The position numbers and the translations under genes were made by a program. Source: Euptelea pleiosperma (lineage: Eukaryota > Streptophyta > Magnoliopsida > Ranunculales > Eupteleaceae). From it: a stretch of 64,000 bases of DNA. Each line of letters starts with the position of its first letter. Positions within the stretch are counted from its first letter, which is position 1. A model generated the notes under the pieces. That model saw only the letters and a program-made list of their open reading frames with translations. It had not been told where the DNA came from and ran no database searches. Below are positions 55,299 through 64,000 of the stretch, piece by piece. The stretch spans positions 18,669,913-18,733,912 of the forward strand of contig CM068547.1 in assembly GCA_035048495.1 (NCBI GenBank), written 5' to 3'.

Positions 55299-55329
<31 letters not shown>
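55279..55329. repeat. (CA)n followed by a run of 30 C
   Basis: CA repeats at about 55279-55297 run into 30 consecutive C (55300-55329). The complementary strand is a 30-G run. The length may be uncertain in sequencing. Confidence 0.85.
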
Positions 55330-55331
<2 letters not shown>

Positions 55332-55370
55332 ATACTTCATAGTTTGGACTTAGCAGGGTGAACAGTCAAT

Positions 55371-55488
55371 TCTTTGATTTTTCAAACAATATATTTCACT
55401 GTTCGGACTGTTAAATCTGAACAATACATTCTTTGATTTTTCAAACAATATATTTCACTGTTCGGACTGTTAAGTCTGAACAATACTT
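55371..55488. repeat. 59-bp tandem repeat, two units
   Basis: Units begin TCTTTGATTT at 55371 and 55430 and contain CACTGTTCGGACTGTTAA. Confidence 0.85.
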
Positions 55489-55531
55489 CATTGTTGGGAC
55501 TTAGCCACTTGAACAATGAAGTATTGTTCAG
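55476..55531. repeat. Perfect 20-bp inverted repeat (hairpin)
   Basis: 55476-55495 (CTGAACAATACTTCATTGTT) is the exact reverse complement of 55512-55531, with a 16-nt loop. It overlaps the end of the 59-bp tandem repeat. Confidence 0.9.
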
Positions 55532-55559
55532 TCCTAGTAGACTGAACATTGCTAAATTT

Positions 55560-56439
55560 TTTTTTTACCTTACTGTTTTGCACCCTCAAACGAATGAGGA
55601 TAAACCTTGCTTCGGAGTAGATTAAACTTATATTCCTAACCATGCTTTGGTACCAAAAGTTGACGTAGGATGGAAGCATAGAAAGATAAAACTTATAAAC
55701 CCTAGGATATCCAGTAGGCATAGTCCTCTCCATATTGAAATTGAGAGGGGATGAGTAGAAATAGAGGGGTTAATTAGAGAAACAATAGGGACAAAGTCGG
55801 TATTTTATATTTTTGTGTGGGGGAAGATAAGAGAGAACATAAATGATATAGATGTCATTTTATTTATTGTTTTAGTGAGGGATAACAAGAGATATTGACA
55901 ACCAAAATTTGCCTAATGCAAAAGACTAGACTACGACCTCAACTAATTATAGATAAACGAGTAGCTTGGTCATAGAGACAGATTACTATTTTATTTTCTT
56001 TCATTGATTCATTGAAAACATATGCCCATGGGGGTGCAGGATTCTTCGAAAAAGTGTGAGCTGACTCGGAGACCATCAACCCGCTCGTTATAATGAAGTC
56101 CTTTTCTCCAAAAACTGCTCTGCAAAAGTCGGACAAGTGGCTAATATTTCACCAGAAAAGTTTGGGTTGGAACCTCTCAACAGCTCCCGTTCCTTTATGG
56201 GGTCTCGCTTTGGATGAATGGTATCCTGATAATCATAGATGAAACCTTTTCTCTCGCAAGGGGCGATCCGCTTTAAAGGAGTTGCAGCAATATAAAGAGA
56301 ATAAATAAATAAAAATAAAAAAAAAAGTAGTTCATCTGCGCACAAATAGACATTTTATGGAGAGATTCTTTTACCAGACGTTACAATTAAAAGCTGTAAA
56401 TGACAAGTGGTATTTTTGGTGCTCTTGCATAAATTCGTA
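55560..56439. other. Intergenic, nothing recognised
   Basis: AT-rich sequence. Short ORFs on both strands show no domain and no codon-like pattern. Confidence 0.5.
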
Positions 56440-56743
56440 GGCCCTGCTTGGTATCCTGTCTGTAGGTTGCAGGGAAATGTTTGTAGGCAAATATTTGATA
56501 GTCAAATGTTTGCAATGAAACATTTGTTGGAAAAATATTCGTATGGTTGGGGCAGGGGAGAGCTGTTGGGGGAGACCATGGGGGGTGAAAGAGTCATTTG
56601 TTTGAAGCCACTTTTTGGCTGCAAATATTAGACCACCTTTTGGCAAAAAATGATTGGGTCTAATTCAAATATTTGTTGGACTTGGCGCCACCAAGCACAC
56701 GCAAATGCCTTAAATGTTTGCATGAGTAGTACCAAGCAAGGCC
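56440..56743. mobile_element. MITE, about 304 bp
   Basis: The ends GGCCCTGCTTGGTA and ACCAAGCAAGGCC are inverted repeats. The interior has repeated AAATGTTTG/CAAACATTT words and a second inner pair. The target duplication is not clear. Confidence 0.6.
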
Positions 56744-57100
56744 GCCGTAGTGATGTTCGGTTACCTCAATCCGCAAGGAGTAGATCTCCTTTGCATGTTT
56801 TCCTTGAGAATTACAATTCACCAACATGGCGTCCTGTAGCAACAATGATATCCACATAAATGATCAATATGGTAGTTTTGAGTTGAGACTTAGAATTTTT
56901 TTTGTTCATTTGAAAAGAAACAAAGGGGGTTCATGAGATTATGCTCGTTTCCTCTTAGACAACTTTAATAAATTTCTCATACAAACCTCATGGAGCTTGA
57001 CCTTACATGTCTCTTAAGGGAAAACAAATCCTGGTGGCAACCAACCATGTCTACTTTCTGGTGACAGAACAACATCCCAATTGGCATCTCTCAAGGCTTT

Positions 57101-58050
57101 ACATGCTCTAAAATAAACAGGTTAGAACAGTAAGGAAATGAAAGCTGAGGAGAAAGAACAATTAAAACTTTTGAGACAACAAAGAATCATGGTTGAAAAT
57201 CTTGTTTCGTCTCAGCCGAGAAGTCTCGTTCCAGTAAGGTACTGAAATGATACATAGAGAAATATATCGTCTCTTATCAACTTACTGTAAGTACTAAAAT
57301 TGGTTTAGAATCTTATTTTCATTGTATGTGTACATTTATATATACATTTATAACACTTATACTTGCTAAAAAACATGTTTGTAACTTAAATAAGTACTAA
57401 AAAATGTCTCGTTCCAACTTGGTTGAAACGTCTTGTTCCACCGACTTACTGAAACAATGAAATGGAACGGGATTTTAAACCTTGCATAGAATAGATGCAT
57501 AATAATTTACATATCAGCAAAATTAGTAAGAAGATGTGACACAGATGGCATACTTCACTGATCCTGCAATGGAAAAGTGAAAACATGCTCTCAAATAAAC
57601 AGGTTAGAACAACAAGGAAATGAAAGTTGAGGGGAAAGAACAATTAAAATTTTGAAACAACATAGAATCATGGTTGAAAATCTCATTTCGTCTCGGCCGA
57701 GATGTCTCGTTCCAGTAAGGTACTTAGATGATACATAAGTAAATGTATCGTCTCTTTGTCAACTTAATTTATATACTAAATTTGGTTTTCAATCTTATTT
57801 TCATTGTAAATGTACTTCTTCTATATGTACATTTATAACACTTATAATCGCTAAAAACATGTTTATAACGTAAGTATTAAAAAATGGTTTAACTTTAACT
57901 TTTTCGAAACAATGTTTTTCCATTGTCTCGTTCTGTCTTGGTCGATACATCTTGTTCCACCGACTTATTGAAACAATTAAGCGGAACGGGATTTCAAACC
58001 TTGCATAGAATAGATGCATAATATTTACATATCAGCAAAATTAGTAAGAC
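57101..58050. repeat. 482-bp tandem segmental duplication with fold-back cores
   Basis: Two units begin ACATGCTCT at 57101 and 57583 and end near AGCAAAATTAGTAAGA. They are diverged by scattered substitutions and indels. Each contains a smaller inverted-repeat element (CATGGTTGAAAATC ... GGGATTTxAAACCTTGCAT) rich in GTCTCGTTCCA words. Confidence 0.8.
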
Positions 58051-58374
58051 TAGGAATCAAAAGCCCGTGCTAATTTTAAAAAAAAAATGAAAAGTATGTT
58101 TCCATTAAAAATATATATATATTTAAAATAAATTATTTCTTATTGTGCTAAGCAGACGTTAAAGCTGCATTTGGGTAAGCTTAGTGCTTATCATAAGTGC
58201 TTAACCAATAGCACTTATATGAAAGTGCTTAAATTTAGCTGTTTTGGTCGTTTGGTAATCATATTAAAAAAGAGCTTTTTTTCTTTAAAAGCCATTTTAT
58301 GGTATTTGGTAAAAAAAGTGCTTTTTGGTGACAAATACCTGTTTTACCCTTGAATGCACTAAAATAAACTATTC

Positions 58375-58650
58375 AAGCTGATTTTTGGAGTGTAGGCCTA
58401 CCGAGAAGAACCATCCCTAGCTGGACCTAAATCCCCAAAATCAACCTGATTGGCCAATTATAATCGTTCTCTCTTTCATAGGTTGAAAATTTCATGGGTT
58501 GATGAAATTTTCAACCGTGTGATTCGAGCATTATTTTGGGGGTACTCAGATCCAATGTCTAGAATTCACCAATCAAGCTGATTTTTGGTATTTAGGTCCA
58601 CCTATGAATGGACCAAACATCCATAAGGTCATTTGTCTCAAAGATTGTGC
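58375..58650. repeat. Fold-back repeat related to the giant palindrome
   Basis: The words CAAGCTGATTTTTGG, TAGGTCCACC and GGACCAAACATCCAT recur here in the same order as in the 42.4-45.1 kb arms, with internal inverted pairs around GTTGAAAATTTCATGGG. Confidence 0.55.
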
Positions 58651-58949
58651 CTGTGGCGTTTTTAAGTGTAGGTTGTCTTGATCAAAAAAGTTGTTTTTTT
58701 GGGAAATGTAATTCTTTTTAAAAAGTAGAGATGATTTGCTAAGCTGCTCCTCTCAGCAGACCAGCCCTCTGTTTTCCTCCATAAGATGTTCTATCTAGGC
58801 CACTTCATAATGGGAAGCAATAATTAAATATAATATAATGAAAAATATCAACTTGAATGAAAAAACATCTTACATTTTTTAGGCACAAAATTGACGACCT
58901 AAGTTTTACTTGCTGGTCACCATTAAAGAAATAAAATATAACACATGCA

Positions 58950-59080
58950 TATGCAATTCATCAAGATTATAGGTGATCGAACTTGAGTGCTCATAATGAT
59001 CCTGTCACCGTCTTCAACACATGTTCGATCGAACTCGAGTGCTCATAATGACCCTTTCACCGTCTTCAACACATGTTTTC
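58950..59080. repeat. Short tandem duplication in the candidate last exon
   Basis: CGATCGAACTCGAGTGCTCATAATGA...CACATGTT is present twice (near 58977-59026 and 59027-59080), with two to three differences. Confidence 0.75.
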
Positions 59081-61320
59081 AACACATGTTCTTTCTCCGA
59101 GAGATTATCCTTTCGATCTGACCATGGCACCTCAGCCTTAATGAGAGCAGGAGCAAGTCCTACCTGTAATGAGAGAGAATATACAAGAGGTCAAAACTAA
59201 TGCCTAATGGAAGCAACACATTCACAGAACAAAGATCTGCATAAGAAAGAAAGCACCGCTATAAAATAAAAATAACCAGATTACTTCTATAGGAAGTTTC
59301 ATATTGTGGATCAGCCTCGGGTCAAAAAAGTTAAATGGTTACATAATATCAAGCTTGGAAATATTTCAATTTACACACACACCTTCAACACGAGGCTGAA
59401 TTTTTTGTCAAGATTTATTACAGGAATCCTTGTTTAGGGCATAATATCAATATATACTAAAAATGTCGACTGTCACTTCAAGGCAGGCTATGTTGGGGGT
59501 ATAAATGTTAAGTAGATCATACAAACAACATTTACAAAATGTGAAAATTGAATCAATAAATAAAACTTAGGAGCATCAGATATCACCAATTATATATACC
59601 TTTTTTTATAAGTACCAATTATACCTATTTGCTATTGGCAACAAGCTAGCTTCTCACCCAAGTCCAAGGGATGATCAACATTTGGCCAATGGAAAGCAAA
59701 TCGAAGGGAAGCATAAAAGTCACAATCAAGTCATACAAGACACATGAGCAATCAATCAAGTCTATCACTTACTCGAGCTATTAACATGACAGTCTACCAG
59801 AACATGTGAGGTGCCAATACTATGAAAGGCTTTAGCTTGTCCAACATAAGACATAACCATGGTTAAAGTTAAACAGCTCAACCACATACTCGAAAGTAGT
59901 TGATACCTACCTAAACAAATTCAAAGATTTAACATCTCAACAATTAGTAGATCCAACAGGAAAATTGTCAATTGCAACCTCTTTCTTCAACTTCCACACT
60001 CTTATATGGCCTTGGGAACAACATAAACTAACCAAATCAAATAGGTCAACATCTTTTCTTGTTTTTTTTTTTTTTTTTCATTTTCATTTTCAAGTCTACA
60101 ATGCTCTACCTTGTCATTCACATGACCGTATTCTGATTACAAAAGTGTACCTAACAAAAGTAGTGTAAATATTAAATTCAAATTGTAGAACAAAAAATTC
60201 AAATTCACCACATGTCAAAATTAATATTCTAACAGGGAAAGAGTTCAATACATGGTGTGGTATGGGGCTGATGTAGATGAGGGAACAGTCCATGTGGCTA
60301 ATTCAAAGAGTCCCTATCAGACGGATGGTCTTGATTGGCCATGACAGCCCTCCACGTGGCATGAACTCCCTGGATACTTCTATTTGAAGTGTAAATGTGT
60401 ATCCACACCATATTGCTCTGTTATATAGGTAACATAGGCCACAACCCAGGCTGCATTACAGCTTCCAAGTTTTGCAAATTACTTAAAAGCGTGTATATAT
60501 AGTTCTAGGCAAAAATGATCAATCATCAATGGAATTTTGGAAATTGAAGAACAAGTCCCCACAGTTGGATCAATTCACCCTTTCCAAATTTGTTGAAGTT
60601 CTCATCAATTCAACATGCTTTCCGTCTTTAATTCAATGATATAACTGACAAAACACACAGACCAAAGTGGAACTTGGCCAGAAAAATTCAGCCTGCTAAA
60701 TAATTATTTAGCTCAGGATGCATCCTAGTTTGCCCACTTCCAGAAATGTTTCTAAGAGGTTCAATAAAAGAGGGAATTTCAGCATGCAAGGAATATAAAA
60801 TGATCTTTGTTTCGGAAAGGATCAATAGAACTTTTTCCTATTTAACCATCAATTATCATCAGTTTTGTATCAACGCAATCAAATAGAAATTCCCCACCCT
60901 TTCTTATCACCCCCAATCAAAATCTATATGGTCCTTTCCCTATCATCCTAACCACTATTTTAGTGGCAGATGCATGTCGACACCGTATCTCATCACCACC
61001 GAAAGAAAATCTATGTGGTCCTTTCCCTATTATCACCTTCTAACGGATCAAATACAAGAAGCTTACACCATACTTGATCGATCAGGAAAATGCAATAACG
61101 AAAGAAACTGTAATTTTGATGAGATCAGAAAAAACCAAAACAAAAAAAATAAACCGAGATCTAATGAGATGATAAACAAAAAAGAAACCCAGATTAGATG
61201 AAGAAGAAAGTCGAGATATGTATGAGACTCACCTAAAAACGGGATTGAAGGATGATGAGAAGGAAGCCTCCGTTCTCTGGTTCGGCGGCCGCGCTCTGGT
61301 TGCTTTGCAATTAGGGTTCT
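59015..61320 (-). CDS. Possible two-exon minus-strand transcript, unidentified
   Basis: On minus, a leader-like exon (AACCCTAATTGC... to TTTTTAG, about 61320-61232) ends at a strong donor GTGAGT. An acceptor CTCTCTCATTACAG (just before 59163) begins a 49-codon open stretch that reads VGLAPALIKAEVPWSDRKDN, then LSEKEHV. It ends in TGA inside a near-tandem repeat of ~75 bp (AACATGTGTTGAAGACGGTG). Direct joining of these two exons gives an early stop in every frame tested, so either an internal exon is missed or the transcript is non-coding. I do not recognise the protein. Confidence 0.25.
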
Positions 61321-61560
61321 CCAACTCAAATGCTCCCTTTTGTATACAAGGGCAATCGGGAATTATGAATTGTAATAGAGGACACGATAGGAAATGATTT
61401 TCGGTAAAACTGGCTTCCCGCAAACGCAAAAGCAAAAGCGATTTAAAAACGGCTTCTGCTTGTAAGGAGTTTAGGGATTTATTTGCTTTTTTAAAGTGCT
61501 TTATCGATTTTATCCCAACGCATAGGTTTTTTTTTAAGCTTACCCAAACGCAGCCTAAGT

Positions 61561-61806
61561 CCTAGTTTAGTTCGCTGCACTGGGATGCATTTTGCACTCT
61601 AGTGCAAATGCGGTGAGCTGCATTGCAGTCACTTACCATGGTTTTTGGGCTGCAAATACTTGCATCTATTTTCTTATAGAGTTTGCAAGGGCTTGGCAAC
61701 CACTTGCACGTCAACTCATTTGCATGCCCCCTACCAATCGTGTGTAATCCGAAGACCGTGGCAAGTGGATGCATTGCATCCAATTTGCATTGAACCAAAC
61801 AGGGTC
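61561..61806. mobile_element. MITE-like inverted-repeat element, about 245 bp
   Basis: The left end CCTAGTTTAGTTCGCTGCA and the right end TGCATTGAACCAAACAGGG are near inverted repeats. The interior is full of TTGCA/TGCAA words that pair with each other. It lies directly next to the right edge of the 3.4-kb TIR-bounded segment. Confidence 0.55.
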
Positions 61807-64000
61807 GAAGTTAATTGATGTACGAATGGTGGTACTGAATGCTGTGTTGAATTTGGGGGATGGTTGTATTAGAAGTTTGATTAAAAATATACTTCAATCC
61901 ATTTTCAGACTAGATTATATTTGGGGTAGATATATCCATTCTATTTTTTGATTTGCATGCTTCAACATAAACACATGTTCGAGCAAAATGTGTATACATA
62001 TGATATTAAATATAAGTACATTCCCTTAAAAAAAATTTGGATAAAAGACAACTGTCGCATAAAAAAAATCACTATTTTGCAAATATGCAAAAACAACAAT
62101 ATAAACCTTGAATCAATCACGTACAAATTTTTTCTAACTCATAGTTAACACATGATATTTCATGATTGCCAATGGATATTTAAGTTCCGGGATTTCAGAC
62201 CGTGGATGCCAGGTTTTTCACTTCAATTGAGTCTTCTTTTGGAATGTCTTAAATGCGACACAAAAGGAGTTGCTTGTTTAAGGTTACAAATGTGCAAATT
62301 GCTTCCCAGTTCCAAGTAGTCAAGTTCAAATTTAGACATGCAATTAAAACCAAAATTTGTGTTGAAAAGTTGAAGTGAAATTATTAGTTACAAACATGCA
62401 GGTCTTGACTACTTTTATCTGTGTAGCTAGCCTTCTTCTATCCACCATCTGTGTAGAAAAGCTTTCTCAAAGAATTAAAAAAATCCATCCGATAAATTAG
62501 TCAGTACCCAGTGAGAACCTAAACCACTAACCAAGCATCTTCATCTATTAGAAGCAATAAAATAGCAAAACCGTTGGATTAGTTTAGTGCGTTAACGAAT
62601 AAATTAAAATCGTGAACCAAAGCATTTCAAATCCAAGAAGAAATATTGCAACCAACAAATCGAAAAAAGAAAATAGTTTTAAAAAAAAAAGATCAAGAAA
62701 TAAATACATGATTTCGACTATATATCAATGAAATGTGGATAGAATCATGAATTTCATCTCAACCTTTGAATACATCAACTTGTGAGTGTGACCACATCAA
62801 CTTGTGACCAACCATATCTAGTAAATATAGCCATAACTATAAATCCTATCAACCCCACATCGAAATTCATAAAAAGGATTGAATTCTTAGATCTCAAATC
62901 CCTTAAATGTTGCCAGATCATGATTAGGTTTTTCCTTGTCGTTTTGAGTCTAGACTTATGGAGACTGGATTTTTTCTTTGTTGCAGACGTTTACAGTTGA
63001 GGTCAGATCATTGTTGTTGGGGTCGTTGGTAGTGAAATCGTTGATCAGTGCTACAATCAGTTAATCATTGTGAAGTGGGCCATATCGATGGCCTGCCTTC
63101 CACATTGACGGAGAAAATTTTGCTCCTGTGTTTTGTGCTCCCGTCCAATCTTCTTTTGGAGAAACTTTTTTGTTTCTATGTTTTTTGCTGCCGGCGAAAA
63201 ATACTTATATGAGATATGGGAGTTGAAAAGATTTTAAGAGTAATGGAGAGTTTTTAAAAGTTGTGTAACCGAAGAGAGTGAAAGGTTTTGTAATGTGTAG
63301 ATGGAAAATGACGTTTGGGAATAGAGATTAAAGAGGTGAACCACGGAATTTAATTAAGAGGCAAATAAGGAATATATAATTGATTTGGGGTTGTGGAATT
63401 TGAACCATTAAGAAGTTAAGAGGAAGATATGTTTTAGGTTTAAGATGAGAGAGGATGTTAAGGGGTGTTTTTGGAAAAAGCAGTGTGAAAAAGATGGAGG
63501 AAGCGCCACCTCAGCAGTGCCAAGGTGACATCACTGATACTGCAATAGAAAATTGAAAACATGGCATCTGTTGCTAGTCCAGAAAGCTCTTTAGCATGCA
63601 ATTTTGTTGGTTGTTCTTTGAGTATAAACCTCAAAATCTGTTTTCTTCTAGCCTCATAAGAAAAGGAATCAGATTGTATTCCTGATGAGAAGTAATCGGC
63701 TGAAGACTCGGATTAATCTTCTAAGGGGATCTACTAGGTGCACATGTAAGGTAACAAATGTTGAGATAATAATATTACTTGTTTCCTTTTAAAATTGATT
63801 GTATCCTAAAAATTCACACATGTTTTAGGGCTAAACTGATCATCCTGATTGGTGAAGTCAATTGTGAACAACATATGAACCTATATAACCACTCCATACA
63901 AACTTCCTTGATTGGTAGCATAATTCTTCTGATTTACAGAGAGGAGAACGATCTCACTATTTTTTTCCTTCTATTTAGCAAGTTAACATAGTAAAAACTT
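61807..64000. other. AT-rich intergenic end of the window
   Basis: No gene or element with clear ends. A sequence near 63535-63560 (CACTGATxCTGCAATxGAAAA) is similar to the unit border of the 482-bp duplication at 57560. Confidence 0.5.

Larger units (their letters stand above)
58163..61555. mobile_element. Candidate 3.4-kb TIR-bounded element (PIF/Harbinger-like ends)
   Basis: The left end AGCTGCATTTGGGTAAGCTT (58163) and the right end, read on minus, GGCTGCGTTTGGGTAAGCTT (61555) match at 18 of 20 positions. TAA lies directly outside both ends (58160-58162, 61556-61558), as in the 3-bp duplications of PIF/Harbinger elements. There is no transposase. The inner ends differ, so two separate MITE ends cannot be excluded. 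Confidence 0.4.

Noticed and set aside
55032..56859. Several 60-90-aa ORFs as small genes
   Set aside because: Both strands have similar ORF lengths, some fall in MITE inverted repeats, and none has a recognisable motif.

Overview
This window is nuclear DNA of a flowering plant, probably a woody dicot or magnoliid rather than a grass. The evidence is spliced genes with canonical GT/AG introns, Ty1/Copia and Ty3/Gypsy LTR elements with plant-type tRNA-Met primer sites (TGGTATCAGAGC), plant L1 LINEs, hAT and MITE remnants, TRIMs, AT-rich spacers and CT microsatellites. There is no operon, phage or CRISPR structure. I cannot name the species.

One host gene is certain. It is a plus-strand m6A-reader gene (YTH domain, plant DC/ECT12-like) with nine predicted coding exons between 22945 and 53655. 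The exons join in phase to 432 codons plus stop. About 1.3 kb of coding sequence is spread over 30.7 kb, because intron 1 (9.0 kb) and intron 2 (17.9 kb) are filled with transposable elements. A second, minus-strand spliced transcript at 59.1-61.3 kb is only a weak candidate and lies between matching inverted ends.

Layout. 1-3090: an L1-type ORF1 fragment (minus) broken by a 2.2-kb non-autonomous LTR element with its own 282-codon ORF (237-2453) and by a 312-bp TRIM (2593-2904). 3830-4865: small inverted-repeat elements nested in each other. 5119-22325: one full-length L1 LINE split by two members of one Copia family, element A on minus (6821-12006) and element B on plus (16774-22159), both with exact 5-bp target duplications. 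22327-31969: 5' end and intron 1 of the YTH gene, holding Gypsy and Copia remnants and a solo LTR. 32076-49993: intron 2, holding a chimeric LTR element (32325-34318), an LTR element carrying a CDCA7/R1-type zinc-finger fragment (34691-36333), Copia C (36652-42098), a ~2.7-kb palindrome (42384-45123), an hAT-type transposase fragment, a Gypsy LTR and a LINE inside a LINE. 49994-53655: the remaining YTH exons. 53656-64000: spacer with MITEs, hairpins and tandem duplications.

The points most worth following are the orphan-ORF LTR family and its chimeric derivative, the zinc-finger capture, the exact 15-nt loop inversion between the two LTRs of Copia B, the recurring CAG-to-TAG decay in different elements, and the giant hairpin inside the intron of an RNA-methylation reader gene.
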